A stretch of 64,000 bases of DNA from Marinimicrococcus sp033875255. Its GTDB lineage: Bacteria > Pseudomonadota > Alphaproteobacteria > Geminicoccales > Geminicoccaceae. The stretch spans positions 62,001-126,000 of the forward strand of contig JAWZSN010000019.1 of assembly GCA_033875255.1 (NCBI GenBank), read 5' to 3'. The notes below the pieces were generated by a model. That model was not told where the DNA came from, did not search any database, and was given only the letters and a program-made list of their open reading frames with translations. The translations under genes were made by a program, and so were the position numbers. Each line of letters starts with the position of its first letter. Position 1 is the first letter of the stretch. This document shows, one piece after another, positions 1 to 8,008 of the stretch.

Positions 1-1
1 G

Positions 2-481
2 CCGGAGCTGGCCTTCCGCATGGCGCGCGATCTCGAGCCGCGCTTCGAGCCCTACGGCGTGGAGGAGGTGCTGGCGGCGGTCGGCACGCTGCACCCGGCG
101 ATCGAGCTGCCCGACTCCCGCTTCGAGGATTTCGTCGGTGCCGGGGCAGCGCAGCTCATCGCCGACAATGCGTGCGCGCATCACTTCGTGCTGGGCCCCG
201 CCGCCCCGGAGGGCTGGCGCGATCTGGATCTGGCGCGGCATCGGGTGGTGGCGCGCTGCACCGGCCAGCCCGACCGCGAGGGAATCGGCGCCAACGTGCT
301 GGGCGACCCGCGGGTGGCCCTGACCTGGCTCGCCAACGAGCTTTCCGGTCTCGGCATCACGCTCGGCGCGGGCCAGGTGATCACCACCGGGACCTGCATG
401 GCGCCGCTGCCCGTCGAGCCGGGCCAGGAGGTGGCGGCCGATCACGGCGCTCTGGGCGGGGTCTCGGTGCGCCTGGCGTGA
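2..481 (+). CDS. 2-keto-4-pentenoate hydratase-like protein (5'-truncated)
   Basis: The reading frame is open from the window edge and ends at 481, so the N-terminus is missing. The 160 visible residues match the C-terminal part of the fumarylacetoacetase / 2-oxopent-4-enoate hydratase (MhpD-like) family. Recognisable stretches are a substrate-pocket region around HPAIELPDSRF, an ADNACAHHFVLG segment, a G(A)NVLGDPRVALTWLANEL segment and the closing ITTGTCMAPLPVEPG. In this family such enzymes hydrate 2-hydroxypentadienoate in aromatic meta-cleavage, or act on related 2-oxo acids. The substrate cannot be told from the fragment. An internal ATG at 20 is probably not the true start, because family-like sequence continues upstream of it. 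Confidence 0.8.
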   Translation, partial: PELAFRMARDLEPRFEPYGVEEVLAAVGTLHPAIELPDSRFEDFVGAGAAQLIADNACAHHFVLGPAAPEGWRDLDLARHRVVARCTGQPDREGIGANVLGDPRVALTWLANELSGLGITLGAGQVITTGTCMAPLPVEPGQEVAADHGALGGVSVRLA

Positions 482-527
482 GCCGCCGGCCCGGCGTCCG
501 CAACGCCGGGCCGCAAGCGGCAGACGA

Positions 528-953
528 TCAGACGACGCGCAGGCGCACCGGGACGTTGTTGCGGGTGGCGTTGGAGTAGGGGCAGACCTGGTGGGCCTTC
601 TCGACCAGCTTCTCGGCCTCGGCGCGGTCCATGCCGGGCAGAGAGATGTCGAGGCCCACATCGATGCCGAAGCCGCCCTCCGAGCGCGGGCCGATGCCCA
701 CCTGGGCGGTCACCGTGGTGTCCTCGGGCACCTTGGGGCCGCCCTGCGAGGCCACATGCTTCATGGCCCCCAGGAAGCAGGCCGCGTAGCCGGCGGCAAA
801 GAGCTGCTCGGGATTGTTGCCGGGCCCGCCGCCGCCGCCCAGCTCCTTGGGCGTGGCGAGCTTGACGTCGAGCGAGCCGTCCTCGGTCTTGGCCCGGCCG
901 TCGCGGCCGCCCGTGGCAGTGGCTTGGGTGGTGTATTTGACGTCGACCGGCAT
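528..953 (-). CDS. ohr: Organic hydroperoxide resistance protein (Ohr/OsmC family)
   Basis: This 141-residue protein has the normal Ohr length. It carries both redox cysteines of the family, the first in the FAAGYAACFLGAM segment and the second near the C-terminus in VCPYSNATR. Ohr is a cytosolic thiol peroxidase that reduces organic hydroperoxides and is recycled through lipoylated proteins. The frame could be extended upstream, but ATG 953 is chosen because AGGGAGG lies just before it and MPVDVKYTT is the usual Ohr N-terminus. No OhrR-type repressor gene is visible nearby. Ohr is preferred over OsmC because of its length and the VCPYS motif. Confidence 0.93.
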   Translation of the reverse strand: MPVDVKYTTQATATGGRDGRAKTEDGSLDVKLATPKELGGGGGPGNNPEQLFAAGYAACFLGAMKHVASQGGPKVPEDTTVTAQVGIGPRSEGGFGIDVGLDISLPGMDRAEAEKLVEKAHQVCPYSNATRNNVPVRLRVV

Positions 954-1143
954 GGAAGCCTCCCTTTGGGCTGCAGATCGCACCAGCCATCGAGAATAGC
1001 CCGGCCCGCCGCCGCCCGCCATGAGCGAGACGGGCGGCTGGCATGACGGAGCGGGTCCCGACCGTCGGGAACCCTCACCGGCCGAAGGGTGCGGCACCTG
1101 CCGGTCCGGCGGCCGAGGCGCGTGCTCCCGGCCTACCGGCGGA

Positions 1144-1195
1144 AGAAAGGGGAAACGGCCGCGCGCAGCGCCTTGCGCGGCTCCGTCGTCATGCC
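1144..1195 (+). repeat. Dispersed GC-rich hairpin repeat, copy 1
   Basis: This copy contains GCCGCGCGCAGCGCCTTGCGCGGC, with arms GCCGCGC (1158-1164) and GCGCGGC (1175-1181), preceded by GAAAGGGGAAAC and followed by CCGTCG. The same block lies in reverse orientation at 17651-17711, and diverged copies lie near 7171, 17916 and 3836. It sits past the 3' end of the SIMPL-domain gene, where it could act as a terminator. The rest of the 299-bp gap (954-1252) shows no gene. Confidence 0.75.
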
Positions 1196-1252
1196 CCGGC
1201 CACGGCCCCACGATCCGCCGGGCGGCGGCGCAGGGCCTCGGCCGCGACCAGT

Positions 1253-1966
1253 CTAGCGCAGGCGGGCCTCGCCGGAGACGCTGACCTCGACCACCGTCGT
1301 GCCAGGCTCGGCCACCGGCGCGGCCTCCGCCTTCATGGCCGCCATGCGCGGCATGGGCGGCGGGAAGTGGCCGCCGCCGCTCTGGCCCAAAGCGATGCCC
1401 GACCAGCCCTGGACGCTCATGCCCATCGAGGCCGCCGCCTTGCCGGCGGTCGAGCGCAAGGCCTCGAGCGCCTCGTCGATCAGCTCGCGCTCCAGCTCGC
1501 GGCGGCGCTCGGCGGTGAGGCTCCAGTGCATCCCCTCGACCGCGAGCCCCTCTTGCTGCAGGCCGCCCACGGTCTCCAGCAGGAGGCCGGAATCCTTGCT
1601 CTCGAGCCGGATCGTCTGCCGGGCGACCCAGCGGCTGGTCTCGTCCTCGCGGCGCTCCATCCAGGTGTTGTAGCCGCCGGTGGCGAGGCGGATCGCCTCC
1701 TTGCCGGCCACCGCGTCACGGACGCGGGCGATGCGCGTATTGACCTCCTCCTGGGCCTTGGCGACCTCGGATGCCTCGGCGCGATGGCCGAGGACCACCG
1801 TCAGGAGATCGGGCGTCACCTCGCGGCGCGCCGATTCGCTGAGCTGCAGCATGGTGACGCCGTCCTGCGAGGCCGTGGCCTGCTGGGCCGCCGCCGGCAT
1901 CGCCGGCAGGGCGCCGGCAGCAAGGCAGAGCATGACCAGGGCGGTGGCCGTGCCGGTAATGCGCAT
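1253..1966 (-). CDS. Secreted SIMPL (DUF541) domain protein
   Basis: The 237-residue product starts with a Sec signal peptide: MRIT, a hydrophobic core to about residue 22, and a likely AxA cleavage site at PAAAQQ. The mature part begins TMLQLSESARREVTPDLLTV, typical of the SIMPL/DUF541 family (BP26/OMP28-like periplasmic proteins). Residues 60-170 carry the helical AQEEVNTRIARV and GLQQEGLAVEGM regions of the domain. The family is periplasmic or outer-membrane associated and its biochemical role is poorly defined. ATG 1966 is chosen over an earlier in-frame start because it directly precedes the signal peptide and has a GAGGAT ribosome site. Confidence 0.85.
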   Translation of the reverse strand: MRITGTATALVMLCLAAGALPAMPAAAQQATASQDGVTMLQLSESARREVTPDLLTVVLGHRAEASEVAKAQEEVNTRIARVRDAVAGKEAIRLATGGYNTWMERREDETSRWVARQTIRLESKDSGLLLETVGGLQQEGLAVEGMHWSLTAERRRELERELIDEALEALRSTAGKAAASMGMSVQGWSGIALGQSGGGHFPPPMPRMAAMKAEAAPVAEPGTTVVEVSVSGEARLR

Positions 1967-2112
1967 GAGCGGGATCCTCGATCCGTTGCAAGGGCAGCCG
2001 CCTCTTTGCCCCGACCGGCTGGCCGGAGGCAAGCCCGCTGCGGCTCCGCACGGATTGATCCGGGCACCTCCAGGCCCCATCTTTGCCGCAGGACAAGCAC
2101 AGGCCGGAGCCC

Positions 2113-2574
2113 ATGGCAGAGGACGCGACGATCGCCGACACCCAGCGCGCGCTCAAGGAGGACTTCGAGCTGCTCGAGGACCCGCGCGACCGGATCGAGT
2201 ATATCATCGACCTGGGCAAGCGCCTGGCGCCGCTCGACGAGCGCCACAAGACCGAGGGCAACAGGGTCCGCGGCTGCCAGAGCCAGGTCTGGATGGTGGC
2301 CGAGCTCGACGAGAAGGCCGGCCGCATCCACCTCGCCGCCGACAGCGACGCCATCATCGTCAAGGGGCTCATTGCCCTGCTGCTCCGCCTCTATGACGGC
2401 CGCACGGCCGAGGAGATCCTCGCCAACCCGCCCACCGTGCTGGAAGAGATCGGCCTCAAGAACTTCCTCACCCCCGGCCGCTCCAACGGCCTCTACTCGA
2501 TGATCAACCGCATCCGGCAGCTCGCCGGGATCTATGCAGGCGTGACGCCGGAGGCCCGCGCCGCGGCGGGGTGA
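2113..2574 (+). CDS. sufE: Cysteine desulfuration protein SufE
   Basis: SufE accepts sulfane sulfur from the desulfurase SufS and passes it to the SufBCD scaffold for Fe-S cluster assembly. The protein is 153 residues from ATG 2113; a TTG at 2083 would add ten residues that are not family-like. The active-site cysteine is in the RGCQSQVWM motif near residue 55. Residues 80-120 carry the FeS-assembly SufE core (KGLIALLLRLYDGRTAEEIL), and the C-terminus has the usual FLTPGRSNGLYSMINRIR. No other suf genes are in the window, so it stands alone here. The ribosome site (GGAG, very close to the ATG) is weak, so the start is less certain than the identity. Confidence 0.93.
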   Translation: MAEDATIADTQRALKEDFELLEDPRDRIEYIIDLGKRLAPLDERHKTEGNRVRGCQSQVWMVAELDEKAGRIHLAADSDAIIVKGLIALLLRLYDGRTAEEILANPPTVLEEIGLKNFLTPGRSNGLYSMINRIRQLAGIYAGVTPEARAAAG

Positions 2575-2682
2575 GATCGCGACGCTGGGCGCGCCACAAG
2601 TTCGATCCGGCCTCTCCCCGGATGCCGGGAGGGGCAGGGGATTTTGGCGCCGTTCCAGTGATTGAATGAAGCCCCGCCGAGA

Positions 2683-3507
2683 CTCGGGTTCGTCTGTGCT
2701 GTTGTCGATGCCGGCATGACCGGTGCGACTGGCCGAGGCGCCCTCGGGCTCGTTTTTGCCGTTCGTCACGGACGCTGCGGCCGGGCGGCTCCCGGGTTCG
2801 TTCGTGCTGTTCCCGGCAGCGGGCCTCGTCCGGCCGCCGCAGGAAGGCTCGGGTTCGTCTGTGCCGCTGTCGATACCGGTATGACCGGTGCGACTGGCCG
2901 AGGCGCCCTCGGGCTCGTTCGTGCCGCTCGTCACCGACGCTGCGGCCGGGCGGCTCCCGGGTCCGTTCGCGCCGTTCCCGACAGCGGGCCTCGTCCGGCC
3001 GCCGCAGGAAGGCTCGGGTTCGTCTGTGCCGCTGTCGATGCCGGTATGACCGGTGCGACTGGCCGAGGCGCCCTCGGGCTCGTTCGTGCCGCTCGTCACG
3101 GACGCTGCGGCCGGGCGGCTCCCGGGTTCGTTCGTGCCGTTCCCGGCAGCGGGCCTCGTCCGGCCGCCGCAAGAAGGCTCGGGTTCGTCTGTGCCGCTGT
3201 CGATGCCGGCATGGCCGGTGCGACTGGCCGAGGCGCCCTCGGGCTCGTTCGTGCCGCTCGTCACGGACGCTGCGGCCGGGCGGCTCCCGGGTTCGTTCGT
3301 GCTGTTCCCGGCAGCGGGCCTCGTCCGGCCGCCGCAGGAAGGCTCGGGTTCGTCTGTGCCGCTGTCGATACCGGTATGACCGGTGCGACTGGCCGAGGCG
3401 CCCTCGGGCTCGTTCGTGCCGCTCGTCACGGACGCTGCGGCCGGGCGGCTCCCGGGTCCGTTCGCGCCATTCCCGACAGCGGGTCTCACGGTGCCAGCGC
3501 GTGAGCG
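2683..3507. repeat. Five tandem 165-bp repeats with three sub-motifs each
   Basis: The string CTCGGGTTCGTCTGTGC starts at 2683, 2848, 3013, 3178 and 3343, exactly 165 bp apart, and a sixth diverged copy starts at 3508. Units differ by only a few substitutions. Inside each unit the core C(T/C)CGGG(T/C)TCGTnnGTGC recurs three times at spacings of about 60, 48 and 57 bp, giving roughly 17 cores including the tail. On the minus strand the core reads GCACnnACGAACCCGAG. 165 is a multiple of three, so the minus frame repeats GTNEPEG/GTDEPEP/GTNEPGS. However, unit-to-unit changes include at least as many replacement as silent ones, so coding is not supported. Confidence 0.92.
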
Positions 3508-3835
3508 CTCGGGTTCGTCTTTGCCGCTGCAAATGCCTGCATCGCCGGTACCGACGCCTGAAGCGCGCCCGGGTTCGTTCGTGCCACCGGAAGGAGCATC
3601 GCCCGCGTGCCGGCCTGGCGCCCGCCCGCTTGTTCCGAATGCGCCATCGGGCCCATCGATGCCGCGCAGTAACGCAAAGCCCTCGGGGTCGAAAGAGACC
3701 GGATGCGCGGATTCCGGACCGTGACCGGCGGGTTCGGTGGTGCGCATGAGCCCTCGTGCGGGAAAGGAGCGCGCAAGGATAACACGGGATAGGATAAAAT
3801 GCCAAATCGGGCGAATGGCGTGGCTGCGGGAGCGG

Positions 3836-3890
3836 TGTCGCCGTGCAAAGCGCTGCGCGGCTGGTCTTTCTTGATTCTGTCGGTTGGGGA
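3836..3890 (-). repeat. Dispersed GC-rich hairpin repeat, diverged copy
   Basis: Read on the minus strand this is CCCCAACCGACAG, a pyrimidine/adenine spacer, then CAGCCGCGCAGCGCTTTGC and ACGGCGACAC. The order of blocks matches the copy at 17651-17711, but with more mismatches and an imperfect stem. Confidence 0.5.
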
Positions 3891-4100
3891 TGATGCCGGG
3901 TGCGGACGGCTTTACCGTTCTTCAGTGGCTGTTCGGGCATTCTCGCTGATGGTGGGAGAGGCGCCGAGCATGACGTCGGTCAGGCGGTTTGCACGCTCCG
4001 TCGTCATTCGGGCGCTGCGGTCATCGGCGCAGCGTGGATTGCGGCGACGCTTTCTGGCCGGCACGATGCGGCTATTCCAAACCGCCGATAGATCAGGGTC

Positions 4101-7070
4101 ATGACGCCGGAACAGTTCATCGCCAAGTGGAAGAACGCCTCGCTCAACGAGAGTCAGGCGGCGCAGGAGCATTTCATCGATCTCTGCCGTCTGCTCGGCG
4201 AGCCGACCCCGGGCGAGGCAGACCCCGGCGGGGAGTGGTTCTGTTTCGAGAAAGGCGCCACGATGACCACGGGCGGCGAGGGTTGGGCCGACGTCTGGAA
4301 ACGCGGGCATTTCGGCTGGGAATACAAGGGGAAGAAGAAAAGCCTCGACGACGCGCTCGACCAGCTCAAGCGTTATGCGCTGGCGCTGGAGAACCCGCCG
4401 CTGCTGATCGTCTGCAATCTCGACCATTTCCGGATCGTCACCAACTGGACAAACGCGGTATCGCACCGGCACGATCTCACGCTGGAGGATCTCCGCGAGC
4501 CGACGAAGCTCAGGCTCCTCAAGTGGGCCTTTTCCGAGCCCGAGCGCCTGCGGCCCGGGCTGACGCGCCGCACGGTGACGGAGATCGCCGCTGGCAAGTT
4601 CGCGGCGCTCGCCCGGGATCTGCGCGCCAAGGGCCATGCTCCCGACATGGTGGCCCATTTCATCAATCGCCTGATCTTTTGCATGTTCGCCGAGGATATC
4701 GGGCTGCTGCCCGGCACGATGTTCACCCGCATGCTGGAGGCGGCGAAGCGGCAGCCGGCGCAGTTCGAGCCGATGGCGCGCCAGCTCTTCGACGCCATGC
4801 GGACGGGCGGGATGGTCGGCTTCGAGACCATCGCGTGGTTCAACGGCGGGCTCTTCGACGACGATCTGGCGCTTGTGCTCTCCAGGCCCGAGATCGAGCT
4901 CGCCCTCGATGCCGCGGCCATGGACTGGTCGGAGATCGATCCCTCGGTGATGGGCACCCTCTTCGAGCGCGGCCTCGACCCCGACAAGCGCAGCCAGCTC
5001 GGCGCCCATTACACCGACCGCGAGAAGATCATGCAGATCATCGAGCCGGTGATCGCGCGCCCGTTGCGCGCCGAATGGGAGGCGGTGCGCGCGAAGATCG
5101 CTGACGCCATGTCCCGCGCGAAGGCTGCTGCAGATGCGTCGGAAAAGCTCACGAAGGAGGCACAGCTGCTTCCCATCCCGACGTCCCGGATGGAGCACGC
5201 GAAGGCCACCGGCAGCATGAAAGCTGCGCTCACCCGGAACAGCCGTACTATCACGAGGGAACGGAACAGAGCCGACACGCTGTTCCGGGGCTTTCTTGAG
5301 CGGCTGCGCACATTCAAAGTCCTGGATCCGGCCTGCGGCTCAGGGAACTTTCTCTATCTTGCCCTGCAGACGCTGAAGGATCTGGAGCTTCAGGCCATGA
5401 TCGAGGCCGAGGCGCTGGGTCTGCCACGCGAGTTTCCCGGCGTCGGACCCGAGCAGCTCCTCGGGATCGAGATCAATCCCTATGCTGCAGAACTCGCCCG
5501 CGTCTCGGTATGGATCGGCGAGATCCAGTGGATGCAGCGCCACGGCTTCTCCGTGTCGAAGAACCCGATCCTGCGGCCCCTCGACACGATCGCCTGCCGG
5601 GATGCGCTCTTCGATGTGGACGGCAGCGATGCCGACTGGCCGGTTGCCGAGGCCATCGTGGGAAACCCGCCCTTTCTTGGCGGAAAGCTCCTGCGCGACG
5701 GGCTTGGCGATTCGTATGTGGACAGGATGTTTGCCACGTTCCGGGGACGCGTTCCCGCCGAGGCCGATCTGGTCTGCTACTGGTTCGCCAAGGCCGGAGA
5801 GCAGGTCGAGGTAGGTGGTGCTGGCGCCGTCGGTATGGTCGCCACCAACTCGATCCGGGGCGGCGCGAACCGCAAGGTGCTCGACCGCATCGCCACGACG
5901 CAGCGCCTCTACGAAGCTTGGGCCGATGAGGCCTGGGTGGTGGACGGCGCCAGCGTGCGGGTCTCGCTGGTGGCTTTCACGACGAAGGCGGGGATGCCTT
6001 GCTCCGGTGCACGGCTGAACGGCGAAGAGGTCGAGGAGATATATAGCGACCTGACGGCACGCCGTGCCGGACGAGGCGTAGACCTTACGAAGGCAAGTCG
6101 ACTGCCGGAGAACGGTGGGATCGCCTTCATGGGCGACACGAAGGGAGGCGCCTTCGATATCCCCGGCGATCTTGCGCGACCGTGGTTGCGGATGCCGGCC
6201 AACCCGAACGGAAGGTACAACGCCGACGTTCTGCGCCCTTGGGCCAACGGTCTGGACGTGACGCGTCGTCCTCGGGACATGTGGATCATCGACTTTGGCT
6301 GGGAGATGAACGAGACAGAAGCTGCCTTCTTCGAGGAGCCGTACCGCTACGCCTCGTCTCATGTTCGCCCCGCTCGTGTGGCTCGGCAGGCGAAAGGCTA
6401 TGCGAAGGCTTGGTGGCGTCATGAGCGCCCGCGGCCTGAGATGTGGCGTGCTCTGGAAGGTTGCGAACGTGCCGCTGTCACACCTCGCGTTGCCAAGCAT
6501 CGGCTGTTCGCATGGCATGCACCCATGGTTGTTCCCGACAGCCAGCTGATCGTCATCGCGCGCTCTGACGACACGACGTTCGGCATCCTTCAATCCCGCA
6601 TTCACGAGATGTGGGCATTGCGACTCGGGACGAGTCTGGAGGATCGCCCGCGCTATACGCCCTCCACGACCTTCGAGACCTTCCCCTTTCCCGAAGGGCT
6701 GACACCGAACATCTCGAGCGCGGACTACCGGAACGACCCCCGCGCCCGGCGGATCGCCGACGCCGCCCGTCGGCTGAACGAGTGGCGCGAGGCGTGGCTC
6801 AATCCGACCGATCTGGTGGTGCGCGTTCCCGAGGTGGTTCCGGGATATCCCGACCGGATTCTGCCCGTCGACGAGGCGGCGGCGAAGGAACTGCGCAAGC
6901 GGACACTCACCAATCTCTACAACCAGCGCCCGGCATGGCTGGACAATGCCCACCGTGCTCTCGACGAGGCGGTTGCCGCTGCCTATGGCTGGCCGGCCGA
7001 TCTCGACGAGGAGGAGGTCTTGCGGCGGCTGCTCGAGCTGAACCGGCAGCGGGCGGCGGCGCAGGAATAA
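4101..7070 (+). CDS. MmeI-family type IIL restriction-modification enzyme
   Basis: A 989-residue single-chain enzyme combining endonuclease, N6-adenine methyltransferase and target recognition. The N-terminal domain has an intact MmeI-type nuclease motif, D64-X9-E74-Y-K76. A helical linker follows, with a conserved DPSVMGTLFERGLDP segment near residue 280. The methyltransferase has motif I DPACGSGNFLY (from residue 409) and motif IV NPPF (522-525). The target-recognition domain spans roughly 610-830 and the C-terminal helical domain ends the protein. In the MmeI family one strand of the site is methylated and cleavage falls about 20 bases away. No separate restriction, methylase or specificity gene adjoins it, as expected for a self-contained enzyme. 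The recognition sequence cannot be read from the protein. The nuclease residues look intact, so it is probably active. Confidence 0.92.
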   Translation: MTPEQFIAKWKNASLNESQAAQEHFIDLCRLLGEPTPGEADPGGEWFCFEKGATMTTGGEGWADVWKRGHFGWEYKGKKKSLDDALDQLKRYALALENPPLLIVCNLDHFRIVTNWTNAVSHRHDLTLEDLREPTKLRLLKWAFSEPERLRPGLTRRTVTEIAAGKFAALARDLRAKGHAPDMVAHFINRLIFCMFAEDIGLLPGTMFTRMLEAAKRQPAQFEPMARQLFDAMRTGGMVGFETIAWFNGGLFDDDLALVLSRPEIELALDAAAMDWSEIDPSVMGTLFERGLDPDKRSQLGAHYTDREKIMQIIEPVIARPLRAEWEAVRAKIADAMSRAKAAADASEKLTKEAQLLPIPTSRMEHAKATGSMKAALTRNSRTITRERNRADTLFRGFLERLRTFKVLDPACGSGNFLYLALQTLKDLELQAMIEAEALGLPREFPGVGPEQLLGIEINPYAAELARVSVWIGEIQWMQRHGFSVSKNPILRPLDTIACRDALFDVDGSDADWPVAEAIVGNPPFLGGKLLRDGLGDSYVDRMFATFRGRVPAEADLVCYWFAKAGEQVEVGGAGAVGMVATNSIRGGANRKVLDRIATTQRLYEAWADEAWVVDGASVRVSLVAFTTKAGMPCSGARLNGEEVEEIYSDLTARRAGRGVDLTKASRLPENGGIAFMGDTKGGAFDIPGDLARPWLRMPANPNGRYNADVLRPWANGLDVTRRPRDMWIIDFGWEMNETEAAFFEEPYRYASSHVRPARVARQAKGYAKAWWRHERPRPEMWRALEGCERAAVTPRVAKHRLFAWHAPMVVPDSQLIVIARSDDTTFGILQSRIHEMWALRLGTSLEDRPRYTPSTTFETFPFPEGLTPNISSADYRNDPRARRIADAARRLNEWREAWLNPTDLVVRVPEVVPGYPDRILPVDEAAAKELRKRTLTNLYNQRPAWLDNAHRALDEAVAAAYGWPADLDEEEVLRRLLELNRQRAAAQE

Positions 7071-7170
7071 GGGCGGTGTAGCGATGCCTCGCCACCGTCT
7101 CGGGGTTCGCCGTCTGAGCTCCAGGCGGCGATGCCCGTCCCCAAGCATCGCCGCAGACTGACAGAAAACG

Positions 7171-7215
7171 AAAGGTAAAGCCGCGCGCAGCGCCCGCGGA
7201 GCGGCTTTGCCCTTT
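7171..7215. terminator. Hairpin between convergent genes (dispersed-repeat copy)
   Basis: Left arm AAAGG-T-AAAGCCGC (7171-7184) pairs with GCGGCTTT-GC-CCTTT (7201-7215): an 8-bp perfect stem extended by 5 bp across a small internal loop. The inner sequence CCGCGCGCAGCGC is the core of the dispersed repeat. It lies between the convergent MmeI-type gene and the phosphatase gene and overlaps the latter's stop codon, so it could terminate transcription from both sides. Confidence 0.6.
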
Positions 7216-8008
7216 AGCGCCTTGCCATGGCGATGCCGCTGGCGCGCTCGACGAGGGGGGCGATGCCCGGGGCGGCGGCGGCGACGGCGCGGCGGTCGAG
7301 GAGGGTGGCGCCGTCGGTGTAGTCGGTGGCGCGGCCGCCGGCTTCCTCGACGGTGAGCAGGCCGGCGATGACGTCCCAGGAGCTGCAGCTCGGGCAGACG
7401 AGGCCGTCGAGGCGGCCGTCGGCGACGTGGCAGAGGGTGAGCGCGCTGGAGCCGAGGCGGCGGTGGTCGACCTTCTCGGCCAGGAGGTTCGAGACCAGCT
7501 CGCCGTAGATGGCGGGCGGGGTCTTGTAGGTGTAGCTCAGGCCGATGCAGGCTTCCTCGCCGCCGGCAACGGCGCTGGCGCGGATCGGCCTGCCGTCGCG
7601 GAACGCGCCGTGGCCGCGGCGGGCGGTGAAGAGCTGGTCGTGGACGGCGTCGTAGGTGAGGGCAAGCTCGGTGCGGCCCTCGACGACATAGGCGATCACG
7701 CTGCACCAGTAGGGGATGCCGCGCACGAAGTTGGCGGTGCCGTCGATGGGGTCGATGACCCACATGCGCTCGCTGATCTCGCCGCCTTCCTCCTCGCCGA
7801 GAAAGCCGTCGCCGGGGAAGAGGGCGCCCAGCCTCTCGCGGATCAGCGCCTCGGCTTTCTTGTCGGCCACGCTCACGAGGTCCTGCAGCCCCTTGTTCTC
7901 GACGCCCAGCTTCTCCCTGTCGCCGGAGAGGGCGGCGGCCCGCCTGCCGGCGGCGCGGATCACGTCGGAGGCGGCGGCGAGCCTGAGGGCGAGGTCGCGG
8001 TCGGTCAT
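7214..8008 (-). CDS. Inositol monophosphatase family protein (possibly histidinol-phosphatase)
   Basis: A 264-residue Mg2+-dependent phosphatase of the IMPase superfamily. The metal-binding motifs are visible: FLGEEEGG near residue 70, WVIDPIDGTANFVRG near residue 85, and SSWDVIAGLLTVEEAGG near residue 215. Substrates in the family include myo-inositol monophosphate, histidinol phosphate (HisN type) and PAP/FBP. The spacing and the YTYKTPPAIYGEL insert fit the HisN-like branch, but no his genes adjoin it. ATG 8008 overlaps the TGA of the upstream helicase gene by one base, so the two are translationally coupled. A TTG one codon earlier is possible but less likely. Confidence 0.85.
   Translation of the reverse strand: MTDRDLALRLAAASDVIRAAGRRAAALSGDREKLGVENKGLQDLVSVADKKAEALIRERLGALFPGDGFLGEEEGGEISERMWVIDPIDGTANFVRGIPYWCSVIAYVVEGRTELALTYDAVHDQLFTARRGHGAFRDGRPIRASAVAGGEEACIGLSYTYKTPPAIYGELVSNLLAEKVDHRRLGSSALTLCHVADGRLDGLVCPSCSSWDVIAGLLTVEEAGGRATDYTDGATLLDRRAVAAAAPGIAPLVERASGIAMARR

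Larger units (their letters stand above)
2575..4100. other. 1.5-kb non-coding region around a tandem array
   Basis: I see no credible gene here. An imperfect GC hairpin (about 2618-2640) follows sufE. The 165-bp array occupies 2683-3507, with a decayed tail to about 3600 and isolated fragments to about 3740. The stretch 3750-4100 holds one diverged copy of the dispersed hairpin repeat and short open frames without family resemblance. Long minus-strand frames cross the area but run antisense through sufE and look like consequences of high GC. Confidence 0.6.

Noticed and set aside
2683..3600. CRISPR array
   Set aside because: The repeat units are 165 bp with nearly identical contents; there are no unique spacers and no cas genes.
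1816..3747. A 643-codon minus-strand frame through the 165-bp array
   Set aside because: It continues antisense through sufE and into the SIMPL gene, and changes between repeat units are not biased to silent sites.
3912..5198. A 428-codon minus-strand frame opposite the restriction enzyme
   Set aside because: No family resemblance; the plus strand carries conserved nuclease and methyltransferase motifs throughout.
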